Below, piece by piece: positions 8,744 through 17,322 of a stretch of DNA of 64,000 nt (positions are counted from its first letter, which is position 1; the number at the start of each line of letters is the position of its first letter). Below the pieces are notes generated by a model, which was given only the letters and a program-made list of their open reading frames with translations, ran no database searches and was not told where the DNA came from. The DNA comes from Gracilibacillus kekensis. GTDB taxonomy: Bacteria; Bacillota; Bacilli; Bacillales; Amphibacillaceae. The translations under genes were made by a program, and so were the position numbers. The stretch lies in contig NZ_FRCZ01000008.1 in the NCBI RefSeq assembly GCF_900143085.1, positions 96,549 through 160,548 of the forward strand, given 5' to 3'.

Positions 8744-8793
8744 AATAAATATTGATGAACAATCTTTAAAATAATATTTCATAGTGTAAAATG

Positions 8794-8828
8794 GTAGGTA
8801 TCAAAGAAACCTTGTACCTACTTTTTTT
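8794..8828 (+). terminator. terminator of the RadC-DUF1643 operon
   Basis: Perfect 7-bp stem GTAGGTA / TACCTAC (8794-8800 with 8815-8821) and seven T residues immediately after. Confidence 0.75.
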
Positions 8829-8874
8829 CTATGAACCAAAAAAACTCAATTTTACTATGGAAAGAAGGAACAAT

Positions 8875-10098
8875 ATGAAAAGGTCAATTACTAGTTATAC
8901 AAAGGCTGATCTGCTTAAAATGGCAAAAATAAAACATAATACTGTGTTTAACAGACGTCTTGATAAGATTAATGAGCACTATGATTTAGCATTGAAGAGT
9001 ATTAATCCATTTAAAGTAGAGGTTGATAATGAAAAATCACCTTATGAGATACCATTTGAAGTAGCGGAGTTATTAAGCACATTACTATATAGTATAGAAT
9101 TTAATCCGTATTTTAGAACAAACGCAGATGATAGGAAGATTGAAGCTTATAGCATAATCGATTTCTACAAAACGCTGATAGAGGAGATAGAAAACTTTCC
9201 GTTATTTGAACAGTACAAAATAAAAGAACATCCTGCGTACCTAAATACCTTAAAAGAAGTAGATATATTACCGAAACTCATTGAAAAAATATCTGAAACA
9301 ATTGTAGTTTTAGAGCAAATCACTCAACAAGAACGAGGCGATATAATGATTCATATTTATAAAAGACTTGATGAGTGGATTTTCAATGCATATTCAAATA
9401 ATTCTTATTTAAAGATGGCGAGATTATCAAATTTAGAATATATGAAAGAAAAAATCGATGAAGAAGTTATGGATGACCCTACTGTTGTGCAAGAAAGTAT
9501 AAATACATTAGACACACTAATTGTAGAAAGAATTAAGATGTGGACAGGATTAACGGGAGAAGAGATTGTAGATATAAAGAAAAATGTATTAGATAAAAAG
9601 AAAGGAAAAAAAGAGTTTGAGAGTTACATACAAAAGTTTTTAAATATGGAAGGAAACAATGGAGAAGAGCTAAGAGGGTTTATAGAAATGGAATTACTTG
9701 AGAGTCTTTATGATGGTAGGTTTGAAGATCATCGTATTGAAACAGATGATTTAATAAAAAATATAAAAGAGAGCAAGTATGAAGAAAAACTAGTAAGTTA
9801 TAAAGCAGAGAAGCAGTATGAAAAATGGAAAAACGCTGATCAAGTGGAACAACAGGAATATATCAAACAATGGAAAGAATCTAGAATTTCTAAAGTGAAA
9901 CAACAGATAAGTGCTTATGAGGAAGTTCTTCATTCTCTTGAGTGCGACGACGATTATAGTTTTCAAAAAGTAACAGAAGAGATGGACCAACTTGAGAGAT
10001 TCCTCGAATTTAAGAAAAATATTAAGAATAGTAAACTTTATGAAGAAGCAAGTAATCTATTTTTAGGTCAATTGATGCTTCAAAATCTAAAAAAGTAA
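8875..10098 (+). CDS. hypothetical helical cargo protein, about 407 aa
   Basis: I do not recognise the family. The protein is highly charged (Lys/Glu-rich) and predicted from composition to be almost all helix, with likely coiled coils around residues 300-390. It has no signal peptide, membrane span, Walker motif or nuclease motif that I can see. The ATG at 8875 (MKRSITSYTKADLLKMAK) has an AAGAAGGA site; the longer in-frame start at 8791 lies inside the upstream terminator and is rejected. It is transcribed alone, with a terminator on each side. Its place among defence genes makes a defence role possible, but nothing in the sequence shows one. Confidence 0.7.
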   Translation: MKRSITSYTKADLLKMAKIKHNTVFNRRLDKINEHYDLALKSINPFKVEVDNEKSPYEIPFEVAELLSTLLYSIEFNPYFRTNADDRKIEAYSIIDFYKTLIEEIENFPLFEQYKIKEHPAYLNTLKEVDILPKLIEKISETIVVLEQITQQERGDIMIHIYKRLDEWIFNAYSNNSYLKMARLSNLEYMKEKIDEEVMDDPTVVQESINTLDTLIVERIKMWTGLTGEEIVDIKKNVLDKKKGKKEFESYIQKFLNMEGNNGEELRGFIEMELLESLYDGRFEDHRIETDDLIKNIKESKYEEKLVSYKAEKQYEKWKNADQVEQQEYIKQWKESRISKVKQQISAYEEVLHSLECDDDYSFQKVTEEMDQLERFLEFKKNIKNSKLYEEASNLFLGQLMLQNLKK

Positions 10099-10486
10099 AT
10101 TGGAATAAGCACATGATATTTTTCTTAGTAGTTAAGTTTTGGAGTACAAACAATAAAATGTATTATAAAATGAGCGTTGAACTGCATAGCAATTTGATGC
10201 TCATTTTTCATTTCTATATCAATGTTAGATTGTATTTTGAGTAGTTATTAATACAGGAAAATGAACCCCAATTTGCAATTCAACACTAATTATTGAAGAT
10301 CTGCAAAATCACGTGCAAAGACTAATGCAATTTTGACAACAAAAAAAAGAACAAATTCCTTAACGAAAAATGCTCACTCTTCTAAAACTAAAGCACCCAT
10401 TGGTTGATGTGTTAATCCTCACAAACATATGATATTATACAAGCAAATAGACAGATAAATTAGTATAAATGGGGGGATGGAAATAC
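10099..10486. other. intergenic stretch with terminator
   Basis: No gene is seen. A hairpin AAAATGAGC / GCTCATTTTT (10167-10175 with 10199-10208) followed by T-rich sequence probably terminates the 8875-10098 gene. The rest is AT-rich sequence upstream of the nuclease gene and contains one copy of a 25-bp repeat. Confidence 0.6.
10126..10150. repeat. 25-bp repeat, left copy (inverted partner at 12381)
   Basis: The 25 nt here match the reverse complement of 12381-12405 at 22 of 25 positions (core AGTTTTGGAGTA). The pair flanks the nuclease gene and the 80-aa gene, about 2.3 kb apart. Confidence 0.6.
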
Positions 10487-11500
10487 ATGGACATGGAATT
10501 GCCTATTGGAAAAAAACATGGATGTTTTACTATAATCGGGAGAGGTGAAGAATATTATGAAAAAGTTACTAAAAAAAAAATTGAACACATAGAACAAGAA
10601 AAGCAAAAGTTTATAAATGGGGAAAAAAATCCTAATAATAATTTTGAATCAGTAGATACTTTTGATAAATGGATACAAAATTATAAGTCTCAAAAGAAAT
10701 ATAAATGTCAGTGTAAATGTGGAAGAATATTTTATATTAAAGATACTACTTTTTTAGGAAAAAGATGGAGAGATTGTGAAGGGTTTGGAGAGATAGGAGA
10801 ACAAAAAAATTGTGCGCTAAAACAAGAGCGTATTAATAAGAGATTGGCTTCATATACCAGAGTAAAAGACGAAAGCTATCATATTGATTATTCCAATACC
10901 ACACATGAATCATTAGAGATATTAGAATGTATTAATGAAAATTATGAAGGAAAACCTATTACACATGACAAACGAAAAAAGGGAGGTGGCAAATTTATTG
11001 TATATAAGTTATATAAATGTCGTTGCTATCTGTGTGGTAAAGACTATGAATTTAAATCATCAGATTTTGAAATAAAAATTGATGCATACGGGTCTAGAGC
11101 GTTAGATGGATATTATTGTAATGCTTTTTGTGACTGTCATAACATTTCATCGTTTCAATGGCGAACTATAAAAATATTGAGAGAACATAATATAGTATAT
11201 AGAGTAGAAGTTGAGTTTCAAGACTTATTTGGTGTAGGGCAAAAGAAATTGTTGCGTTATGATTTTGCTGTTCTCGGTTCAGATAATAGCATTAAATGTC
11301 TTATTGAGTGTCAGGGTGAACAACATTATAAGCCTGTAGATGAGTTCGGTGGTGTTTCACATTTTGAGTCTCAAGTAAAGAATGACGAATTGAAACGTAT
11401 TTATGCCAAGTCACATAATATACCTTTATTCGAAATTCCTTATACTTGTAATACATACGATAAGGAAATAAAATTTCTTAAAACGGCTGAAATTATTTAA
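10487..11500 (+). CDS. zinc-ribbon nuclease, PD-(D/E)XK/Vsr-like (mobile-endonuclease type)
   Basis: Protein of about 337 aa. Two Cys clusters, CQCKCG (about residue 72) and CRCYLCG (about 184), look like zinc ribbons in the N-terminal and central parts. The C-terminal third has RYDFAVL, then LIECQGEQHYKPV, then VKNDELKRIYAKSHNIPLFEIPY, the Asp / Glu-x-Gln / Lys layout of Vsr-like or PD-(D/E)XK nucleases often found in phages and as free-standing homing-type endonucleases. The ATG at 10487 sits 10 nt after GGGGGG; an in-frame ATG at 10469 overlaps that site and is less likely. Whether it cleaves invading DNA or acts in element mobility is unknown. Confidence 0.6.
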   Translation: MDMELPIGKKHGCFTIIGRGEEYYEKVTKKKIEHIEQEKQKFINGEKNPNNNFESVDTFDKWIQNYKSQKKYKCQCKCGRIFYIKDTTFLGKRWRDCEGFGEIGEQKNCALKQERINKRLASYTRVKDESYHIDYSNTTHESLEILECINENYEGKPITHDKRKKGGGKFIVYKLYKCRCYLCGKDYEFKSSDFEIKIDAYGSRALDGYYCNAFCDCHNISSFQWRTIKILREHNIVYRVEVEFQDLFGVGQKKLLRYDFAVLGSDNSIKCLIECQGEQHYKPVDEFGGVSHFESQVKNDELKRIYAKSHNIPLFEIPYTCNTYDKEIKFLKTAEII

Positions 11501-11607
11501 TCACATATTTTCAGATTAAGAGAGCAAAAAATCCAATTTATTGGTGAGTTTGATTTGGGGTACTGTCAGGAAAATGCGAATTTACAACGATAAGGAAGTT
11601 TTAAAAA

Positions 11608-11652
11608 TAAAAAAGGCGATTTCCAGTTTCTCAAAGGAATCGCCTTTTTTAT
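11608..11652 (+). terminator. terminator downstream of the nuclease gene
   Basis: AAAAAAGGCGATTTCC pairs with GGAATCGCCTTTTTT around a short loop; A and T runs on the two sides make it potentially bidirectional. Confidence 0.8.
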
Positions 11653-11772
11653 GTTAAAGCACCTATAATTTAAGTATAATGTTTCCCAAACTCGTTTTTG
11701 AATTGAATTAGACGTTATATCATAATATAAGAATTATATGCAATAGTTACACTACATATTGGAATTTCCATG

Positions 11773-12015
11773 CTATTTATATTTATTAGCTGTTACTACT
11801 TCATCTCTGATCTTCTCTCCTAACAATCCAATATTATCTCTATAATTTTCAAGTCGATCTTCTAATGTCTCAATTTCCGATCTACTAACAGCTTTTCGCC
11901 CATAAAATATTGTAGCAATTTCCCATTCTAATTCACCAATCTTTTTATGAAGAAAATCAAATTCTTCTTTGAATAATTTTAATTCAGGAGTAAGTTTCTT
12001 TTCCATAGTATTCAC
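11773..12015 (-). CDS. hypothetical coiled-coil protein, 80 aa
   Basis: Small charged helical protein (MNTMEKKLTPELKLFKEEFDFLHKKIGELEWEI...). The spacing of Leu/Ile suggests one long coiled coil with a loop near GRKAVSRSEIE. No family is recognised. The ATG at 12015 follows AAAGAAAGGTG. It points away from the helicase operon and is isolated. Confidence 0.55.
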   Translation of the reverse strand: MNTMEKKLTPELKLFKEEFDFLHKKIGELEWEIATIFYGRKAVSRSEIETLEDRLENYRDNIGLLGEKIRDEVVTANKYK

Positions 12016-12540
12016 CTTTCTTTTAAATCGATAAATTCCTATTTATCAGTATAATAAACAATTACTAGTCTATAATTATCTTTCTGTTGAACATAATACT
12101 ACTAATGTGCATCACCTCAATTTTTTGCATAACTTTTTTATTGGAACATTAATAATGTTTATTCTTATTTTACACTAAAATGCTCGCTCCTTTTTTTGTG
12201 ATTTCTTATTGAACAAACCTGCTCCGTTGAATAACGTTCTTTAACTTATTTTACTATATAAATGTTAATTATCCTAAATTCCCCTCAATTATTTATACAT
12301 TTTGCATTACGAATAACCTTACATTTTAGATAATAATTTCATATGTAAAAAGTAGTTCAATTAAGGGTCCAAATTGCAATTTTATACTCCAAAACTGAAC
12401 TACTTAATATTTTCCATGGGCTTTCTCTATTAATTAACAGATAACACACATTTTTTTTTAAGTGTTATAAGTGCAGATTAATTTTCTGAATCACATTATG
12501 ATTATTACTGTAAGTTAAAAACAACTAAGGAGGAAAGTTT
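12016..12540. other. 525-bp divergent intergenic region upstream of the helicase operon
   Basis: No gene is seen. It is very AT-rich and holds a perfect 10-bp inverted repeat AAGTAGTTCA / TGAACTACTT (12350-12359 with 12396-12405) without a T-run. Part of the right arm belongs to a 25-bp sequence (12381-12405) that recurs inverted at 10126-10150. The promoter of the helicase-recombinase block must lie in the last 130 bp, but no clear -35/-10 pair stands out. Confidence 0.5.
12381..12405. repeat. 25-bp repeat, right copy (inverted partner at 10126)
   Basis: Reverse-complement partner of 10126-10150 with three mismatches. See the partner entry. Confidence 0.6.
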
Positions 12541-13047
12541 ATGATTCAAAAAAGTAACTACGAACTAGCAATTTCATCTTTAACTTATGCAAGGGAGGAT
12601 CATTATGACGGAATCAACGCAATATATCGTTTAGCAGCATGTGTTCCAATACAAAAGGATTCTTCTCCACACGGGATACGAAGACAATTACGTAGATTAA
12701 TAAAAGATCTATTAAAGCTTGATGTAAAACCTAATCGAATTTTTGTTCATGATGACAAGTTAGAAATAAGCTATTATCCAAAACGTTTTCAGATGGTAAT
12801 GACAAGAGGGCAATATACTGGATTGCAATTAGAATTTGCAGAGTTTCTTAACAAGTCTAGTATTCGCGATCTTATGATTCATGATGGGTGTTACCGTGAT
12901 GATCCAGAATATTCTGTGAAGGCAGTTAATAATGAGCTAATTAACTTCTATCCAGAATTTAACTCGCAATGCTTTGGGGCTAGGGAGAATGAGCCTATTG
13001 AAGTTGTAAATTATAGTTTGGATGAAATATTTAGGGAGGTATCGTAA
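12541..13047 (+). CDS. hypothetical protein upstream of the SCC helicase, 168 aa
   Basis: I do not recognise the family. It is a soluble 168-aa protein with a basic segment SPHGIRRQLRRLIKDLLKLD (about 41-60) and no signal or membrane segment. The ATG at 12541 has a perfect AAGGAGGAAAG site. The gene overlaps the helicase start by one base (TAATG), so the two are translationally coupled. In staphylococcal SCC elements small genes next to the Cch helicase encode replication accessory proteins, and a DNA-binding or primase-accessory role is a reasonable guess here. Confidence 0.7.
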   Translation: MIQKSNYELAISSLTYAREDHYDGINAIYRLAACVPIQKDSSPHGIRRQLRRLIKDLLKLDVKPNRIFVHDDKLEISYYPKRFQMVMTRGQYTGLQLEFAEFLNKSSIRDLMIHDGCYRDDPEYSVKAVNNELINFYPEFNSQCFGARENEPIEVVNYSLDEIFREVS

Positions 13048-14873
13048 TGGCGATAAAAAGAGTTAAAAGACGAAGACCATTGCTTAGTAATGAAGATATT
13101 AACCCTAATAAGGAGGAACAGAGTGCAAGCCAAGAACAAAGCCCTCCAAAAGAAAAGAATTATAGAATGTCCGAAAAAAAATATAGCAAAAGTGTCAACC
13201 CTGAAGGGGTTGACACACATAATTATTTATATACTCATATAATCAGTAATGCCCGTTTACTAAAATCTTCGGAAATCCTTAAAATATTCATCCAAGAGGT
13301 AGAGATTTCAGAAAAGTGTTCAATACTAGTTTCGGGAATTAGCATAGTGGCAAAATCTGATGGAGGATTATTTTTTTCTGCTTTGATGAAACATGCCCAT
13401 GGATTCTCTAGAAGTAAATCCGAGGATCTTTATCGTTCAGTAGAAAGATTAGATGAGTCATTAATACCCAAAGCATTATTGTTAGAATTGGAACATGTTT
13501 TCGAAATAGCTAAAGCTGAAGAAAGAGGTTTTCTTTACGAGGAGAAAAAGAACCGATTCATTTTTAACGCAAATGTCTTTTCTAACCATTTCCTCAAAAG
13601 GTGCTATGTGCGCTCAACAAAAGATGGAAGACTTTTTTTATATAACCGTAAAGGTTTTTATGAAGAATTATCAGAAGTGCAACTTGGTAAACTCATACGA
13701 ATTGTTATGCATGAAGGAAGATGGAACAGTTGGAAAAGCACTTATGAAGTTGAAATATATAAAGCATTACAACGAGAGGCAAGTATTGTCGAAGAGATGG
13801 ATGTACATCGAAATCTTCTAAATGTTGAAAATGGTATGTTGGAATTGAATAAATTTCGTTTGATTCCGCATTCGCCAGAGTTTCTTTCAACTGTGCAAAT
13901 ACCAATTAAGTATGATTCAGCCTCAACTGCTCCGAAATTTTCATCCTTTATGGATGAAATCACTGATAACGATGGGGAATTAGTTTCTGTTCATCAGGAA
14001 CTACTAGGGTATTGGCTGACAGCAGAAACAATAGCTGAGAAGGCAGTTTACTATTACGGTAGTGGTGCTAATGGCAAGAGTGTTTTTGCAGCTGTTATTA
14101 CGGCACTAGTTGGAAAAAAGAATGTCTGCAATATATCACTATCGAAATTCAATGATTCATTTGGATTGGAAGGCATGATTGGTAAATCATTGAATATTTC
14201 TGCTGAAAATGAAATGGGTGGTAAGGCACTAAATACAGAAAACTTTAAAGCAATTGTGAGTGGGGATAGCATAACCATTAATATTAAATACCGACCAGCT
14301 ATCACGTATCGCCCATTTTGCAGACAATTATTTCTAGTAAATAACATACCTGATTCCACTGATGTGACGAATGGATATTTTCGAAAAATTATGATTATTC
14401 CATTCCCTCACACCTTTAAAAAAGCGGAACGAAATGTGAATCTAAAGAATGAATTATTAGAAGAACTACCGGGCATATTAAATTGGGCTCTAAGCGGCTT
14501 GAAGCGTTTAAGGGAAAATGATTATCAATTCAGTTCATCCAAAGCTATTAATTCGTTGCAAGAAGCATATTACAAAGAGCAAAACCCAGTGCAAGATTTC
14601 TATGATGAACTTATTATCAAAGAAGAAGGTTGTCGTACAAAGCAGTCAGATTTTTATAATATGTATATCCAATGGATTACGGCTCAAGGAATTGATGATA
14701 AAGGGACAAAATCCCGATCCATCTTTTGGAGAAATTTTAAAATCATACTAAATAATGAAAATATATCAATCAATAGAAAGAAAGTGAAAGGTATTATGTA
14801 CTTTGATGGCTTGAAAATAAGGGATTTTGAAGTACGCTTATCCACATTAACAAGAGACATTGTTAACTTTTAG
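13047..14873 (+). CDS. D5-type SF3 primase-helicase (SCC Cch-like position)
   Basis: Protein of 608 aa related to the phage/plasmid primase family with a D5 N-domain and a superfamily 3 helicase. The Walker A motif is YGSGANGKSVF (about 337-346), the acidic Walker B-like segment ISAENE follows about 40 residues later, and the SF3 motif C FLVNNIPD comes after that. The region before it (about 180-330) fits the D5_N domain. The N-terminal 50 residues are basic and low complexity. SCC elements carry a helicase gene (cch or cch2) just upstream of ccr, and published work shows those helicases are active and MCM-like, suggesting that excised cassettes replicate. This gene occupies the same place. 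Confidence 0.85.
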   Translation: MAIKRVKRRRPLLSNEDINPNKEEQSASQEQSPPKEKNYRMSEKKYSKSVNPEGVDTHNYLYTHIISNARLLKSSEILKIFIQEVEISEKCSILVSGISIVAKSDGGLFFSALMKHAHGFSRSKSEDLYRSVERLDESLIPKALLLELEHVFEIAKAEERGFLYEEKKNRFIFNANVFSNHFLKRCYVRSTKDGRLFLYNRKGFYEELSEVQLGKLIRIVMHEGRWNSWKSTYEVEIYKALQREASIVEEMDVHRNLLNVENGMLELNKFRLIPHSPEFLSTVQIPIKYDSASTAPKFSSFMDEITDNDGELVSVHQELLGYWLTAETIAEKAVYYYGSGANGKSVFAAVITALVGKKNVCNISLSKFNDSFGLEGMIGKSLNISAENEMGGKALNTENFKAIVSGDSITINIKYRPAITYRPFCRQLFLVNNIPDSTDVTNGYFRKIMIIPFPHTFKKAERNVNLKNELLEELPGILNWALSGLKRLRENDYQFSSSKAINSLQEAYYKEQNPVQDFYDELIIKEEGCRTKQSDFYNMYIQWITAQGIDDKGTKSRSIFWRNFKIILNNENISINRKKVKGIMYFDGLKIRDFEVRLSTLTRDIVNF

Positions 14874-15033
14874 GGGGCAGGGGGGTGTATTAAAACACAA
14901 AAAAGGTGGAAGTGATGACAAATATGAATTTTAAAAAAAGTTAGCTTTTTACTAACCACCCATCCCCCCATCCATCCGTATAAAAGAGAATTATAAGTAT
15001 TTAATATAAATTGGCTAGCTGGGAGGAATTTGA
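14874..15033. other. G-rich / C-rich intergenic stretch before the recombinase
   Basis: The helicase stop runs into AGGGGGCAGGGGGGTG (14872-14888), and about 75 nt later the same strand has CCACCCATCCCCCCATCC. The two tracts can partly pair, with a small GTTAG / CTAAC hairpin between. No gene is seen. It may be a transcription terminator, a structured site of the element, or simply low-complexity sequence. Confidence 0.4.
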
Positions 15034-15153
15034 ATGGGAGAAAATAAAGATGAGTACCATGTACTGCTGGATATTTTATCAGAAATGATAATGAATAACT
15101 TGGCTCAAAGTAACACTAATCAGAGGGGAGGGAGTGATGACCATGTTGCCTAA
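15034..15153 (+). CDS. small ORF overlapping the recombinase start, 39 aa
   Basis: ATG at 15034 (MGENKDEYHVLLDILSEMIM...) preceded by GGGAGGA at good spacing. It ends at 15153, inside the recombinase gene in another frame. The acidic helical peptide is unrecognised. The overlap suggests it could couple translation into the recombinase, whose own AGAGGGGAGGGAG site lies within this reading frame. Confidence 0.5.
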   Translation: MGENKDEYHVLLDILSEMIMNNLAQSNTNQRGGSDDHVA

Positions 15154-16834
15154 AGAGTTAGATTTTACAACTTCAACTAGTTTTAATTCCAGCAATAATG
15201 AAGAGAGAACAAAACAAGTAGCTATTTATGCACGTGTTTCGACCACTGAACAAGCAGAAGAAGGATACAGCATTGATGAACAAACAAGAATTCTACGCAA
15301 ATATTGTGAACATCAAGGTTATGAAGTTCATAAGGAATATGTTGATCGAGGGGTTAGCGGTAAGTCCGTTAAAGGGCGTGCCTCACTTCAACAATTATTA
15401 AGTGATGCTAATGAAAAACGATTTGATATTGTGTTAGTTTGGAAATCCAATCGACTTGCTAGAAATATCCTAGACATGTTACAGATAGTCGACTTTCTAA
15501 AACAACAGAACATAGCATTCCGCTCATACTCAGAGAAGTATGAAACAGAAACTCCCACAGGCAAATTGCAGTTTAATATGATGGCAGTTATTGCTGAATT
15601 TGAACGAGATAACATTGCTGAAAATGTTAAGATGGGCATGATTGCAAGAGCTAAGGAGGGGTCATGGAATGGTGGCAGGGTATTAGGCTATGATTCTATT
15701 AAAGTGCCAACAGACAACCATAAAAAGACGCTCACTAAATTAGTAGTTAACGAGAAAGAAGCATCAACGGTTCGTAGAATTTTTCAATTATACACGGAAG
15801 GTAATGGATACAAATCAATTACTAACACCTTAAATAAAGAAGGACATGTCACGAAAAAAGGTAATATGTTCTCCATTAGTGGTATTAAAACTATTCTCAC
15901 TAATCCTGTATATGTAGGTTATATTCGTTACAATGTCCGGAGAGATTGGAGTGAAAAACGTCGCAATAATATCAATCCTGATCCAGTCATCGAAAAAGGT
16001 AAACATGATCCAATTATAGACGACACAACGTGGCAAAAGGTACAAAGTATTATGAGAACGAGAGCTAAGAGGCCAAATCGAGTCCATAGTGGGGAATTTC
16101 CACTAACGGGTATTATGAAATGTCCTGCATGTGGGGCTGGTATGGTTTTAGGTAGGACAACCAACCGAAAAAAGGATGGTACGAAGCGGGTATTGGAATA
16201 CTATGTTTGTGGTGCATGGAAGAACAAGGGGACGGCCGCTTGTCGTTCAAATGGTATTCGCACTGCCTACGCTGATGAATATGTGTTTAATAAAATAGCT
16301 CAATTTGCCGCAGACGACCGTCTTATTCATGATTTAGTACAGAATGTTAATAGTAGCCATCGTAAAGTCACAGAGCCGCTTGAAAGGGAGTTTAGAGCTC
16401 TATCAGATTTAATGGCTGGAATACAATCGAAAAAGGAAAAGGCTTTAACACTTTTTGAAGAGAACATCATAAGTAAATCAGATCTAAAAGAGCGATTCCA
16501 AAAGCTTGATGAAGAAAAGGTGAGATTAGAAGATCGGATTCAAGCAATACAGCAACAATTAGGGCAGGATGGTAAACGAGAGATATCATACGAAATGGTG
16601 AAGGTGGTCATGAGTAATTTTGTTAATTCATTTAAAAATTCTATTACTGCTGAACAAAGAAAACAATTGTTGCATTTGTTGATTCGTACTATTTCGATTG
16701 GGGATGATAGAAAAATCGAAACTATTCAAATTCAATTTAATAACGACTTGTTAAGTCACTTTAAACAAGGAGAAGCAAAATCATCTGGAAATGATGATTT
16801 TGCTTCTCCTTTTTGTATTTATTTTAACTTGTAA
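15134..16834 (+). CDS. large serine recombinase, CcrC-like cassette chromosome recombinase
   Basis: Protein of up to 566 aa with the full architecture of a large serine integrase. The N-terminal resolvase domain (about 29-180) has catalytic Ser36 in YARVSTTEQ, then the RASLQQLL, VWKSNRLARN and FERDNIAENVKMG helices. A recombinase domain (about 195-300) follows, then a zinc ribbon with CPACGAGM and VCGAWKNKGTAAC, and a coiled coil (about 410-480). Length and single-copy arrangement match CcrC rather than the CcrA/CcrB pair. Starts at GTG 15134, ATG 15137 or ATG 15143 are all possible behind GAGGGGAGGGAG. It should catalyse integration and excision of the cassette at the rlmH att site. Confidence 0.9.
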   Translation: MMTMLPKELDFTTSTSFNSSNNEERTKQVAIYARVSTTEQAEEGYSIDEQTRILRKYCEHQGYEVHKEYVDRGVSGKSVKGRASLQQLLSDANEKRFDIVLVWKSNRLARNILDMLQIVDFLKQQNIAFRSYSEKYETETPTGKLQFNMMAVIAEFERDNIAENVKMGMIARAKEGSWNGGRVLGYDSIKVPTDNHKKTLTKLVVNEKEASTVRRIFQLYTEGNGYKSITNTLNKEGHVTKKGNMFSISGIKTILTNPVYVGYIRYNVRRDWSEKRRNNINPDPVIEKGKHDPIIDDTTWQKVQSIMRTRAKRPNRVHSGEFPLTGIMKCPACGAGMVLGRTTNRKKDGTKRVLEYYVCGAWKNKGTAACRSNGIRTAYADEYVFNKIAQFAADDRLIHDLVQNVNSSHRKVTEPLEREFRALSDLMAGIQSKKEKALTLFEENIISKSDLKERFQKLDEEKVRLEDRIQAIQQQLGQDGKREISYEMVKVVMSNFVNSFKNSITAEQRKQLLHLLIRTISIGDDRKIETIQIQFNNDLLSHFKQGEAKSSGNDDFASPFCIYFNL

Positions 16835-16861
16835 TTTAGTAATCAAAGGAGTGTTTTCAAA

Positions 16862-17152
16862 ATGGATATTATGGGTGCGTTCAATCGATATATTAATACT
16901 TTTCATCCTGAAGTAAAATTAAAAAATTGGTTAGTAGATGCTGAGATATTGGATCAAAGTGACGCTGTTAATAGAGGGTTACATCGCATGATACCAAAGA
17001 ATGCTAAAAAGATAAGATGTTTCACCTTCTTCTATATTGGTGGTGAAAAGAAGGTAATTTATTTTATGCAAGATGCAAGCCAAACGGGAGGTGCTTCTAT
17101 TGGTTTAATGAAAGATGATGCTCTAGTCCATTTCGTTCGGATAAAGGCCTAA
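16862..17152 (+). CDS. recombinase-linked small protein, 96 aa
   Basis: Protein of 96 aa located 27 bp after the recombinase, behind AAAGGAG. The N-terminal part is MDIMGAFNRYINTFHPEVKL; the C-terminal half (KIRCFTFFYIGGEKKVIYFMQDASQTGG) looks like a small beta-rich fold. In SCC elements the genes right after ccr encode DUF950 (the uracil-DNA glycosylase inhibitor SaUGI), DUF960 and DUF1643 proteins. I cannot align this one convincingly with any of them by eye, so only its position is SCC-like. Confidence 0.7.
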   Translation: MDIMGAFNRYINTFHPEVKLKNWLVDAEILDQSDAVNRGLHRMIPKNAKKIRCFTFFYIGGEKKVIYFMQDASQTGGASIGLMKDDALVHFVRIKA

Positions 17153-17223
17153 AATGGGATTATTTAAGGATTTTGGCTAGTTCCTGAAGCGTCAATGTTC
17201 CAAATCATGAAAGGAGGGATGTG

Positions 17224-17313
17224 ATGACCTCTATTGAACGATTTAAGGCGGGAGTGACTTTTGGGATCTCAGTCTATTTTGCAGTTAAGGAAACATTTAA
17301 AAATAGTGTGTAA
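17224..17313 (+). CDS. possible small peptide, 29 aa
   Basis: ATG at 17224 (MTSIERFKAGVTFGISVYFA...) with an excellent AAGGAGGGAT site seven nt upstream. The peptide is amphipathic with a short hydrophobic centre (VTFGISVYFAV). Expression is plausible because of the strong ribosome binding site and because it lies between the 96-aa gene and another tiny reading frame on the same strand. Confidence 0.4.
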   Translation: MTSIERFKAGVTFGISVYFAVKETFKNSV

Positions 17314-17322
17314 AGGTGGTAT

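Noticed and set aside
8791..8874. An extended N-terminus for the 435-aa version of the coiled-coil protein
   Set aside because: It would start inside a terminator hairpin, and the ATG at 8875 has a good ribosome binding site.
16862..17152. SaUGI (DUF950) or DUF960 protein after ccr
   Set aside because: Only the position fits; conserved residues could not be aligned by eye, so no family name is given.
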